Positions 9,617-17,943 of a DNA stretch of 64,000 bases are shown in pieces; position 1 is the first letter of the stretch; each line of letters begins with the position of its first letter. This stretch comes from JAPYTK01 sp964401935 (GTDB lineage Bacteria > Myxococcota_A > Polyangia > Polyangiales > Polyangiaceae). The translations under genes and the position numbers were made by a program. The notes below the pieces were generated by a model. It worked only from the letters and a program-made list of their open reading frames with translations. It had not been told where the DNA came from and ran no database searches. The stretch is taken from assembly GCA_964401935.1 (NCBI GenBank), contig CAYOAL010000034.1:1-64000 (forward strand), given 5' to 3'.

Positions 9617-10573
9617 TCAGCGCGTCTCGGCCGCGCAGGCCATGGGCCGGTTGGCCCGGGCCACGCAGTCGGAGCCGTCCACCACCAACAGGCCCACGTC
9701 GAGCGCCGCGGGAAAGGCGGCCACCGCGCGGTCGGCGGCCTCGGCTGCGGGCACGCCGCGGCCGAGCTCGTCGTACACGGCCTTGGCCAGCACGCGGCGC
9801 GCGATCTCCTCGCCCACCCCCGTCGCTGCGACCGCCCCGTGCTCGCCGGCGTAGAGACCGCAGCCCACGAGCGGTGAGTCGCCGACGCGGCCTCGCAACA
9901 TGAAGACGGTGCCGCCGGTGGACGCGGTCGCGCAGTAACCGCCGGACGCATCGCGGACCACCGCGCCGACGGTGTCACAGCCATGCCCGCCCGAAGCGCC
10001 GGTGGCGCGGCTCGGGCGCACCGGCGGCGCCTCGCCCGCGAAGTTCCACAGCTCGGCGAGGGTGGCGCCCGGAGGCGCCTCGCGCCACGGCGCGGCGTCC
10101 TCCGCGAAGTCACCGTCCCCGCCGCCAGCGAGATCTGCGAGCGCGCGGGCGAGCTTCCGTCGCGCCGTCTCCGTTCGTGGGTCGTGCGGCGCGAAGCCCA
10201 GCCGACGGGCGAAGGCGGTGGCGCCCTCACCCACGAGGAGGATGTGCGGCGACGCGAGCACGTGCGCCGCGACCAGGATCGGGTTCTTCACCGCCTCGAT
10301 GCAGGCCACCGCGCCGAGGCGGCCATCGCTGGTCATCACCGCTGCGTCCATCTGCACCAGCTCGCCGTCGAGCCGCAGGTTGGAGCCGGTGCCCGCGTTG
10401 AAGCGCACGTCGTCCTCGAGGACGGTGGTCGCGGCGAGCGCTGCCGCCAGCGCGTCGCCTCCGTCATCGAGCACCTCGAACGCTCGCTGGGCGGCGAGCT
10501 CGCAGCCGTCGCGGTGGGCGCGCGCGGACGCAGCGCCGCCGTGGGTCGCCACGCTGACGCCGCGGCCGCTCAA
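9617..10573 (-). CDS. Isoaspartyl peptidase / L-asparaginase
   Basis: An Ntn-hydrolase of the plant-type asparaginase/isoaspartyl peptidase family (about 318 residues). The precursor is cleaved before Thr201 in the motif GCDTVGAVVRDASGGY, after which Thr201 is the nucleophile; STGG at 218-221 and GCGLYAG at 237-243 form the substrate site. Here it probably splits beta-Asp-Arg dipeptides released from cyanophycin, yielding Asp and Arg. The start was set at TTG 10573, which overlaps the cphA stop as TTGA and has GGAGG just upstream; GTG 10552 is an alternative. The linker before the nucleophile (131-199) is Ala/Gly/Asp-rich. Family assignment is secure; the dipeptide substrate is inferred from the operon. 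Confidence 0.88.
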   Translation of the reverse strand: MSGRGVSVATHGGAASARAHRDGCELAAQRAFEVLDDGGDALAAALAATTVLEDDVRFNAGTGSNLRLDGELVQMDAAVMTSDGRLGAVACIEAVKNPILVAAHVLASPHILLVGEGATAFARRLGFAPHDPRTETARRKLARALADLAGGGDGDFAEDAAPWREAPPGATLAELWNFAGEAPPVRPSRATGASGGHGCDTVGAVVRDASGGYCATASTGGTVFMLRGRVGDSPLVGCGLYAGEHGAVAATGVGEEIARRVLAKAVYDELGRGVPAAEAADRAVAAFPAALDVGLLVVDGSDCVARANRPMACAAETR

Positions 10574-13311
10574 GCGCCTCCCTCCGAGCGGCGCGCTCGT
10601 TCGCTCGCCGACGGGCCCCCCGAGGCGGCGCGCTCGCCGAGCACCGCCGCAGGCACGCGCGGGGCGTCGTTGACGTGGCTCCGATCGACGCCCCAGTAGA
10701 TCACGCGCTTGTACGCCGCCGGCGGATCGTCGGCGAAGATCACCACCAGATCGGAGGGCTCGGCCATGCCCAGCGCGAAGTCGATCGCCTCGAGCTCGTC
10801 GGACACCGCGTGGATGGCCTCGGCCGGTACGCCCCCCGACAGCGCGCCCTCGCGCAGGAGCGCCATCATCTCGCCGGCGGCGCGGCCTCGGAGATCGCGG
10901 TCTTCCTTCGCGACGATCACATCGAACGCGGTCGCCGCCACCCGCCCGAGCTCGCGGATGTCTTCGTCGCGCCGATCGCCAGCGGTGCTCACCACACCGA
11001 TGGCCCGCGCCTTCCGCAGCTCCCGCACCAGCTCCGCCATCTTGGTCATCGCCGCGCTGTTGTGGCCGTAGTCGACGATCACCCGGAACGGATGCTCGTC
11101 GAACACGTTGCACCGCCCTGGCGACTGGAAGAACGAGGTGGAGAACGTGCGCAGCCCTTGGCGCAGATGCTCGAGCGACACCCCGAGCGAGTAGGCGACG
11201 GCCGCGGCAGCGAGGGCGTTCTCCACGTTGAAGCGCGCCTTGCCCTCGAGCGTGGCCGGGATGAGGTGGGTCCACGTCACCGGGATGTGGCGGTCTCCGT
11301 CGTAGAGGCTCAGCATGTCGCCGTTCACGCCGGGCTCGATGACGGCGGCGCGGCCGCCGGCTCGCACGTGCTCGCGCAGACGTTCGTTCTGGGCGTTCAT
11401 CGAGAACCACATGATGCGCCCCTCCGCCTTGTCGGCCATGGCGGCCACCAGCGGATCGTCGGCGTTGAGCACGCTCGTGCCCTCGCCCTGCACCACCTCC
11501 ACCACCAGCCGCTTCACGAACGCCATCTCCTCCACCGTGTTCACGCCCTTGAGGCCGAGGTGATCCGCGCTCACGTTGAGCACGCAACCCACGTCGCACC
11601 GATCCCAGCCGAGCCCCTCGCGCAAGATCCCCCCCCGCGCGGTCTCGAGCACGGCCGCCTCCACCGTTGGATCGCTCAGCACCACCCGCGCGCTCCACGG
11701 CCCGGTCATGTCGCCCTCGAGGATCTGCTCGCCGTCGATGTAGATGCCGTCGGTGGTGGTGAGGCCCACCCGCCTCCCCGCCATCTTGAGGATGTGGGCC
11801 ACCATGCGGCTCGTGGTGGTCTTGCCGTTGGTGCCGGTGATGGCCGCCATCGGGACGCGGGCAGGACCTCCGTCGGGGAACAGCAGATCGATCACCGGCG
11901 CGGCCACGTTACGAGCCCGCCCCTCGGTGGGCGCCACGTGCATGCGAAAACCGGGAGCGGCGTTCACCTCGACGATCGCGCCGCGCTGTTGCTTCAGCGA
12001 ACGAGCGATGTCCTCACACACCACGTCGACGCCGGCCACGTCGAGCCCCACCACCTTCGCCGCCCGCACCGCGATCGCCGCGTTGTCGGGGTGGATGAGA
12101 TCGGTCTTGTCGACGGCCGTCCCACCGGTGGAGAGGTTGCCGGTGGAGCGGAGCGCGAACCGTTGCCCGGCCGCGAGCACCGTGCCGAGATCGTAGCCGG
12201 CGAGGCCCATCAGACGCTTCGCCTGGTCGTCGATCTCGATCCGCGTGAGCACCCTCTCGTGCCCCACGCCGCGCCGCGGATCTGCGTTCACCGCGTCGAC
12301 CAGCTCGGCGAGCGTGCGCTGGCCGTCGCCGACCACGTGGCCAGGCACGCGCTCCGCCACCGCGACCACCTCGTCGCCCACCACGAGGACGCGGTGGTCG
12401 TTGCCGCGGAAGTGCTCCTCGACGAGCACGTAGCGCGACATGTCGCGCGCCTTCTCGTAGGCATCCCGCACCTGCGCCGCGTCGCGGAGATCGAGCGCCA
12501 CGCCCCGTCCGTGAGAGAGATCCATGGGCTTGACCACGACCGGGTAGCCGAGGCGCTCCGCGGTCTTCACCGCGTCCTCGGCGTCGTGCACCCGCTCGTG
12601 GCGCGGCACGGGCAAACCAGCGCGCTCGAGCAGCGACGCGGTGAGCTCCTTGTCCTGCGCGATCTCTACCCCGATGTGCCCGGTGTTGCTGGTGACGGTG
12701 GCCTGAATGCGGCGCTGGCGCACGCCCCAGCCGAGCTGCACGAGGCTGTACTCGTTGAGGCGAAGCGCTGGGATCCCGCGGCGCTTCGCCTCGTCGACCA
12801 GCGAGCGCGTGGAGGGACCGAGCGCCACCTCTTCGGCGAGCCGCGCCAGATCCTCCACCTCCGGCTCGAGCGCGAAGAGTGGCTCGTGATCGGGAAACTC
12901 CGGCGGCAACAGGCTGCGAAGATAACGCAGCGCGATCTCTCCCGCGCGCAAGCCCACGCGCTCGTCGTCGTAGCTGTAGACCACGTGGTACACCCCTTCG
13001 CGGTCGGCGCTGCGCGTCTTGCCGTAGGTCACCGGGGTGCCGGCGAGGCACTGCAGCTCGATGGCGACGTGCTCCACGATGTGACCGAACCAGGTGCCGT
13101 CGCGCAGGCGGCGGATGAACCCTCCCGGCTCGCCGTAGGAGCAGCCGTGCTCCTCGAGCGTCGGCAGGCCGGTCACCAGGCGGTCAACGAAGCCGGGGAT
13201 CCGGTCGCTCGGCTTCTCCTCGAGCGTCTCCAGATCGACCGTCAGGCGGATCACCGGTCGATAGCCGTAGGGGGAAGGCCCGCGGTAGACCCGCGTCTCG
13301 AGGAGCTTCAT
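10570..13311 (-). CDS. cphA: Cyanophycin synthetase
   Basis: A 913-residue cyanophycin synthetase. It polymerises Asp and Arg with ATP, without a ribosome, into the nitrogen storage polymer multi-L-arginyl-poly-L-aspartate. The N-terminal domain (1-160) begins MKLLETRVYRGPSPYG. The ATP-grasp domain (about 200-475) holds SHGRGV at 266-271 and STGGTA at 394-399, and adds Asp to the chain. The Mur-ligase-like domain (about 485-880) has the P-loop GTNGKTT at 493-499 and VDYGHN at 747-752, and adds Arg. Length and motif order match CphA1. ATG 13311 overlaps the cphB stop (ATGA), so the two are translationally coupled. The last 30 residues are a Ser/Arg/Glu-rich tail. Confidence 0.95.
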   Translation of the reverse strand: MKLLETRVYRGPSPYGYRPVIRLTVDLETLEEKPSDRIPGFVDRLVTGLPTLEEHGCSYGEPGGFIRRLRDGTWFGHIVEHVAIELQCLAGTPVTYGKTRSADREGVYHVVYSYDDERVGLRAGEIALRYLRSLLPPEFPDHEPLFALEPEVEDLARLAEEVALGPSTRSLVDEAKRRGIPALRLNEYSLVQLGWGVRQRRIQATVTSNTGHIGVEIAQDKELTASLLERAGLPVPRHERVHDAEDAVKTAERLGYPVVVKPMDLSHGRGVALDLRDAAQVRDAYEKARDMSRYVLVEEHFRGNDHRVLVVGDEVVAVAERVPGHVVGDGQRTLAELVDAVNADPRRGVGHERVLTRIEIDDQAKRLMGLAGYDLGTVLAAGQRFALRSTGNLSTGGTAVDKTDLIHPDNAAIAVRAAKVVGLDVAGVDVVCEDIARSLKQQRGAIVEVNAAPGFRMHVAPTEGRARNVAAPVIDLLFPDGGPARVPMAAITGTNGKTTTSRMVAHILKMAGRRVGLTTTDGIYIDGEQILEGDMTGPWSARVVLSDPTVEAAVLETARGGILREGLGWDRCDVGCVLNVSADHLGLKGVNTVEEMAFVKRLVVEVVQGEGTSVLNADDPLVAAMADKAEGRIMWFSMNAQNERLREHVRAGGRAAVIEPGVNGDMLSLYDGDRHIPVTWTHLIPATLEGKARFNVENALAAAAVAYSLGVSLEHLRQGLRTFSTSFFQSPGRCNVFDEHPFRVIVDYGHNSAAMTKMAELVRELRKARAIGVVSTAGDRRDEDIRELGRVAATAFDVIVAKEDRDLRGRAAGEMMALLREGALSGGVPAEAIHAVSDELEAIDFALGMAEPSDLVVIFADDPPAAYKRVIYWGVDRSHVNDAPRVPAAVLGERAASGGPSASERARRSEGGA

Positions 13312-14300
13312 GATGTCTCGTCTGAATGGTCTGTGTCGTCGCTGTCGTCGTCGCCGTCGATGGGCAGGTTGCGCACTCGTGAGCTCGCTCCCGTGACCGG
13401 GGCCTCGCGCTCCTCGAGCGGGATCGAGGGCACGATCGAGGGCGTACGCCGGACCGGACTCGGCCAGAATGGCTGCCTCGCGTGCACGTCGTAGCCGTGT
13501 CCGGCGGTGAGCACGTGCACCCGCAGACCGAGCACCGCAGCCGCCTCGTGGAGCGAGGTGTCGTGGATGTTGGTGTGATCGATCCCGGAGCCGTCCACCA
13601 CCGTCACCGTCCCGCGGCCGAGCACCTCCATACGCCCCGAGCCGTCCTTGATGATGGCCGTGTCCTCGTCGACGCCCACCCCGATCAAGTAGGGGTTCAT
13701 CGCCACCGCCGCGAACAGGCGCCCGATGCGGTGGCGCTGCGCGAAGTGCTGATCGATCACCAGGCGGCGCGTGAGACCGAGGCCCGGCGCCAGCGTCACC
13801 GAGCTGCGCCTCGGCGCGTAGCCCGCCCGTCCCTGCGCGATCATGTGCTCGCACATCACCGACGCCCCCGCCGAGGTGCCGGCCACTGCCATCCCCGCGT
13901 GGAACGCGCGCCGAATCGCCTGCGCCATCGGTGTGCCGCCGATGAGGCTCACGATCCGGCCCTGGGCCCCACCGGTGAAGAAGGCAGCGCGGGCCCCCTC
14001 GAGCAGGGCCACCCGCTCCGGATCCGCGGCCTCGTCGCGCTCGTGGATCCACACCGTGCGCACCTCGGCGCCGAGCTGAGTGAACGCCTCGGTGTAGGTG
14101 GCGGCCACCGCGTCGGGGATGGTCGACGCGATGGGAAACAGCACCACCGGCCCGCCCTGACAGCGCTCGACCACCGCCTTGAGGATCGCGCGTCCCCCCA
14201 CCTTGTCCTCGGCGCCGCCGATGGCGATGAGCGGCCCCGAGCTGATGGTCTTCTTCGAGGGCTTGGCCACGAGCGAAAGACGCGCCTTTTGTGATCCCAT
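13308..14300 (-). CDS. cphB: Cyanophycinase (peptidase S51)
   Basis: A 330-residue serine peptidase of family S51 that hydrolyses cyanophycin to beta-Asp-Arg dipeptides. The nucleophile is Ser143 in GTSAGAS (141-147). IAIGGAEDK (26-34) and FFTGGAQGRI (107-116) are family motifs, and Glu212 in GVDEDTA fits the catalytic triad region. The C-terminus beyond about 285 is a Pro/Ser then Asp-rich tail (GDDDSDDTDHSDETS) that is longer than in cyanobacterial enzymes. ATG 14300 was chosen; a TTG at 14306 would add two residues. It is first in the cphB-cphA-peptidase run with a 4-nt overlap into cphA. Intracellular: no signal peptide. Confidence 0.93.
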   Translation of the reverse strand: MGSQKARLSLVAKPSKKTISSGPLIAIGGAEDKVGGRAILKAVVERCQGGPVVLFPIASTIPDAVAATYTEAFTQLGAEVRTVWIHERDEAADPERVALLEGARAAFFTGGAQGRIVSLIGGTPMAQAIRRAFHAGMAVAGTSAGASVMCEHMIAQGRAGYAPRRSSVTLAPGLGLTRRLVIDQHFAQRHRIGRLFAAVAMNPYLIGVGVDEDTAIIKDGSGRMEVLGRGTVTVVDGSGIDHTNIHDTSLHEAAAVLGLRVHVLTAGHGYDVHARQPFWPSPVRRTPSIVPSIPLEEREAPVTGASSRVRNLPIDGDDDSDDTDHSDETS

Positions 14301-14485
14301 CGCCAAGGCGCCCGCATAGCCGCGATGCTCGCCGGCCGCCAGCGGCTCGAGGGTCCGGCGACGGCGGCTCCCCGACGGCGTCCCCGAGGTCGTCGCAGCC
14401 CCCGTGGCAGCGCCCCCCGAGCCCGCCGCCCGGAGCTCCCTCGACGCGCTCGCGGCGCGCGTTCAACCGGTGCCGGCGGTCTCCC

Positions 14486-15382
14486 TCACTCGGGCGCTTC
14501 GCAGGGGATGGTCGTGCTCGCCGCCGTGGCCGCCGCGTCGGAGGCAGGGCCGAAGGGCCAGCTCACGTTGGGGATCGGGTAGCTCGGACGGGCCAAGAGA
14601 TACCCCTGCGCGTAGTGGGCGCCGGCGTCGCGGATGGCGGTGAGCTCGCCGAGCGTCTCGATGCCTTCGGCGACGACGCCCGCGCCGAGATCTTCACAGA
14701 GGCGCACGATCGCAGCCACCAGCCGCTGCTGCCGCGGCCGCCGATCGATGTGGGTGATGAGCTGCCGATCGAGCTTCACGATGCGGGGCTCGAGATCGGC
14801 GATGCGCAGGAGGTTGGAGTAGCCGGCGCCCAGATCGTCCACCACCAAGTGCACGCTCCCCCGCGAGCCGAGCTCGCGGCACACGCCCATACAGAGATCG
14901 AAGTGCGTCATCGGCACCGACTCGGTCACCTCGATGAAGACCTCGTCGTCGTGCGAGAAGATCGGATCGTCGGGGCGCACCAGCCACGACTGGCTCAGCT
15001 CGGTGGGGTGCACGTTCACGAACAGGCGCTCGCCCCCGCAGAGGGGAACGCCGATCTCGCGGATGAGCCGCCCGAGGGGTCCGGTGCAGCCGCGCTCCAC
15101 CGCGCGCTCGAACAGGACCATGGGGTTCCGAAACTCGGGCACGGTGCAGCGCACGAGGGCCTCGTGGGCAAACACCTTCCCGGTCCGAATGTCGACGATG
15201 GGCTGAAACACCACCGAGAGCGTGTCGAGCGCGATGAGCCCGTCGAGCGCGCCGAGGGGCTCGCCTCCGTCGTCGTCGAGCGGTGGCTCGGAGCCCGCCG
15301 ACGGGGCATCGCTCAGTCGATTGGACCGGGGCTTCGGCGTCGCGAGACGCCGTCGTTGTCGCTCTTCGTCTTCGTCTCTCAA
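14486..15382 (-). CDS. EAL-domain c-di-GMP phosphodiesterase
   Basis: A 298-residue single-domain EAL protein. The metal and catalytic residues expected for c-di-GMP hydrolysis are all present: EAL at 74-76, Asn123 (FVNVHP), Glu151 (EVTES), DD at 182-183 in DDLGAGYS, Lys203 (KLD), Glu239 (AEGIE) and Gln259 (QGYL). It should linearise c-di-GMP to pGpG. There is no GGDEF, PAS or membrane segment; the first 50 residues are charged and probably flexible. The start seems to be TTG 15382: a stop lies just upstream in this frame, and no ATG precedes the domain. It lies 185 bp upstream of cphB on the same strand, so c-di-GMP and nitrogen storage may be linked, but this is only contextual. Confidence 0.88.
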   Translation of the reverse strand: MRDEDEERQRRRLATPKPRSNRLSDAPSAGSEPPLDDDGGEPLGALDGLIALDTLSVVFQPIVDIRTGKVFAHEALVRCTVPEFRNPMVLFERAVERGCTGPLGRLIREIGVPLCGGERLFVNVHPTELSQSWLVRPDDPIFSHDDEVFIEVTESVPMTHFDLCMGVCRELGSRGSVHLVVDDLGAGYSNLLRIADLEPRIVKLDRQLITHIDRRPRQQRLVAAIVRLCEDLGAGVVAEGIETLGELTAIRDAGAHYAQGYLLARPSYPIPNVSWPFGPASDAAATAASTTIPCEAPE

Positions 15383-15448
15383 AGGCCGCCCCGTAACCTT
15401 TCATGCTAGCGCCAACGGCGCCATGCCCGCAATCCATACCCGCGGCGA

Positions 15449-16855
15449 TCAGCCTGCCGCGGGGGGCTTTCTCCGCCGGCGACGACGCCGCTTGCCCCCG
15501 CCGGGCGCGCCCCCCCCGGCCCCTTCGCGCGCTCCCTTCGGGCGCTCGCCCGCTCGTGGCCCCCTCGGCCGCTCGCCCGCTCGCTCCTCCCTCGGCCGCT
15601 CGCCCGCTCGCTCCTCCCTCGGCCGCTCGCCCGCTCGTGGCTGGCTCGCGCGCGACGGGGGCGGAGACGCCATGACCGCTTCGATCCGCTGGCTCGCGGC
15701 CACACGCACCGCTTCATCGCGATCTTCGTGCGCCACCTCTCGTAGCGCGCCCAGATCGTAGAGACGGCCCACCGCGACCAAGCGCACCTCGGCGTGGTCG
15801 TCGTAGCGCGCGCGGTTCTTGAGGAGCTTCTCGTCGTCGACCTTCCGGACGGCCGCGAGTCGCACCTTGAAGTGCTCGTCGCTCCGAGCCCGCGTGATCA
15901 GCACCGACTCTTTCTGCACCCGCTCGATGGCCGCCCGTCGCACCTGCCAGGCCTTGTCGGCGACCGCACGATTGCGCAGGAGCACCGGGTCGCGCACCTT
16001 GCGCACCGCTACCTCCCGCACCTGCCAAGCGTCGTCACGCTCTGCCACCTCGGCCAGCAGCGCCGGGTCTTTCAGGCGCTGCACGGCAGCCCGCCGCACG
16101 TGCCAGCTCTCGTCTTCGCGGGCGACGCGGGCGAGGGTCGCCGGGTCCTCCACCCGCTTGAGCGCCTCGCCGCGCACCCGACTCGACGGATCCTCGAAGA
16201 GCACGTCGACGAGCATGGTCTCCGACCGAAGCTTCCCCACCGCCAACGCCACGCTGTCGGCGTGCTCCCCGTGCAGCGCCACCTCTTCGAGCAGGCGCTG
16301 GCTGCGGATGCCGTCCATCGCCTTCTGGCGCACCTCCTCGGACGGATCCGAGCGCGCGATGCGGGCCAGCACCACCCCTTGACGAATCCGCGGCACCGCC
16401 AGCTCTCGGAGCGCCGCGGAGGGGGCGCCTTCGGCCACGCGGATGAGCGCGCGTTCGCTCTCGATCTTGGCCAGCGCCAGCTCGCCGAGCTCTTCCTCGA
16501 TGCCTTCACGGCAGAGCAGCTCACCGAGGAGCTCCTCGTCGGTGAGCCGTTTCAGGGCCGCCCGCGCGATCATCGGATGCACCGCGCCCCCCACGAGCTG
16601 GGCCAGCGCCGCCTGATCCGCCACCTTCTTCACCGCCGACTTCGCCACCACCAGATCTTGCGCGCGCTCGGCCACCGGCACGAGGTGAGCCGCGTCGACG
16701 AGCTTGGCCACCGCCAGCTTGCCCACCGTGCGCGACGCCGTCCCGATCGCCACCCGCACCAAACGCTCAGGATCGTCGATACTACGCACCGCGCGCTTGG
16801 CGGCCGCTTCGTCGTCTCCTAGAGCTGCCGCCTCCCAGTCGAGAGGAGTCGTCAC
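15449..16855 (-). CDS. HEAT/LRV-repeat protein with basic repeat tail
   Basis: A 468-residue all-helical repeat protein. From about residue 10 to 400 it is built of short units such as 'DPALLAEVAERDDAWQVREVAVRKV', repeated every 22-25 residues, resembling HEAT or leucine-rich-variant (LRV) repeats, which form curved protein-binding scaffolds. The C-terminal 65 residues are low complexity: AGERPREER-type 9-residue repeats, then a Gly-rich stretch and a polyarginine/lysine run ending RRRRRRRKPPAAG, which could bind nucleic acid. GTG 16855 was chosen because AAGG lies 8 nt upstream; GTG 16864 is possible. It is followed after 66 bp by the EAL gene on the same strand. Partner unknown. Confidence 0.78.
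   Translation of the reverse strand: MTTPLDWEAAALGDDEAAAKRAVRSIDDPERLVRVAIGTASRTVGKLAVAKLVDAAHLVPVAERAQDLVVAKSAVKKVADQAALAQLVGGAVHPMIARAALKRLTDEELLGELLCREGIEEELGELALAKIESERALIRVAEGAPSAALRELAVPRIRQGVVLARIARSDPSEEVRQKAMDGIRSQRLLEEVALHGEHADSVALAVGKLRSETMLVDVLFEDPSSRVRGEALKRVEDPATLARVAREDESWHVRRAAVQRLKDPALLAEVAERDDAWQVREVAVRKVRDPVLLRNRAVADKAWQVRRAAIERVQKESVLITRARSDEHFKVRLAAVRKVDDEKLLKNRARYDDHAEVRLVAVGRLYDLGALREVAHEDRDEAVRVAASQRIEAVMASPPPSRASQPRAGERPREERAGERPREERAGERPRGPRAGERPKGAREGAGGGAPGGGKRRRRRRRKPPAAG
15543..15637 (-). repeat. 27-bp tandem repeat within the HEAT-protein gene
   Basis: About 3.5 near-identical 27-bp units begin at 15543, 15570, 15597 and 15624 (core CGCTCGCCCGCTCG on the plus strand). 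Each encodes the nonapeptide AGERPREER or a close variant, so copy changes keep the frame. Units 2 and 3 are identical. Confidence 0.9.
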
Positions 16856-17027
16856 GAGCGGCACCTTAGCGCAAGCACGCCCCGGACGATGGCGGCAACG
16901 CCACAGGAGCGTTCGGTCCCGCCCGCTTTCCCTCCCGCCCGCGCGCCGGCCACCGAACCCCCCAGCCGCGCGTCGACCCGAGCGCGCTCGGTGGAACTTT
17001 TCGACGGCTTGGGCGTCCTCATCCTTC

Positions 17028-17930
17028 GTGCAGCTCGCGGGCTCACGCGCCTTTGCGCTCGGCGCGCTCCCCTGTCTCTTGCTGGGCCTTCTGGTCGTGG
17101 CCTGGGCCGCCGCGACGCCCGGCCCCATCCCCCTCTCTACCGGCCCCGCCACCCCGGAGAACCTCGCGGCGCGGGCCGCGATGCTCCGCGAGCGGCTCCC
17201 GGAGCGCTTCACGGTGCTGGTGGAGCCACCCTTCGTCCTCGTGCTCGAAGAGAGCCCCGAGGAGGCCGCGCGACACGCGGCCACGATCCGCGCCGCGATC
17301 GCGGCGATGGTCGAGGCCCTGTTCGATCGCCCTCCCGCTCACGCGCTCGACGTGTGGGCCTTCGCCGACGCGCCGAGCTACCGCGCGAACACGCGGCTGT
17401 ACCTCCGCGACTGGCCGCGCACTCTCCACGGCTACTACGCCCCCAGCCGGCGCGCGGTCGTGCTCAACCTCGAGGGCGGCGACCGCGCCATCCTCCACGA
17501 GATCGTCCACCCCTTCGTGGAGCAGGCCTGCCCCGACGCGCCCGCGTGGCTCGACGAAGGGCTCGCGTCGCTCTTCGAGCCCGACGATCCGGCCCGCCTG
17601 GACGCGCTCCTGCGCGCGCTCGCCCGCCGCGAGCTCCCCAGCCTCGCCGCGCTCACCGTCATCTCCGAGCGCGAGCTCTACGCCGCGCCCGACGGCATGC
17701 CCTACGTGCAGGCACGGTCCCTGCTTGCGTATCTGCGCGAGCGCGGCCTGTTGCGCCGTTACGTCCACGCGCTGTGCACCGTGGCGCCCGAGGCCGCGCG
17801 GGGGGATGCGTGGCGCGGCTTCGACGTGTTGGTAGCCCTCACCCGAGGAGACGGCGTCGACGACGTGCAAGCGAGCTGGGAACGCTTCGTGCGCGCTCAC
17901 GCGCGCGAGGGTGGCGCCACCTCCCGCTGA
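17028..17930 (+). CDS. Exported gluzincin-like peptidase (HExxH)
   Basis: A 300-residue protein with a hydrophobic N-terminal signal (residues 6-28, ending AWAAATPG). The zinc-peptidase motif HEIVH (157-161) is followed by WLDEGLASLFE, where Glu177 is the expected third ligand; this spacing fits the peptidase-MA/DUF1570-like gluzincins. The preceding strand 'YYAPSRRAVVLNLEGG' is the usual edge strand. It therefore probably cleaves envelope or extracellular proteins in the periplasm. GTG 17028 was chosen because upstream sequence in frame is arginine-rich and overlaps the divergent HEAT gene. Convergent with the kinase gene, with only 13 bp between. Confidence 0.75.
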   Translation: MQLAGSRAFALGALPCLLLGLLVVAWAAATPGPIPLSTGPATPENLAARAAMLRERLPERFTVLVEPPFVLVLEESPEEAARHAATIRAAIAAMVEALFDRPPAHALDVWAFADAPSYRANTRLYLRDWPRTLHGYYAPSRRAVVLNLEGGDRAILHEIVHPFVEQACPDAPAWLDEGLASLFEPDDPARLDALLRALARRELPSLAALTVISERELYAAPDGMPYVQARSLLAYLRERGLLRRYVHALCTVAPEAARGDAWRGFDVLVALTRGDGVDDVQASWERFVRAHAREGGATSR

Positions 17931-17943
17931 CCGAGCCGACGCT

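Noticed and set aside
9617..11698. Longer asparaginase ORF running into cphA
   Set aside because: The extra N-terminal residues overlap cphA and are Arg/Gly-rich; TTG 10573 with a ribosome-binding site at the cphA stop explains the gene better.
10675..13494. Plus-strand ORF of 939 codons across cphA
   Set aside because: Antisense shadow: cphA on the minus strand has every expected motif, while this translation is rich in His/Arg/Val and has none.
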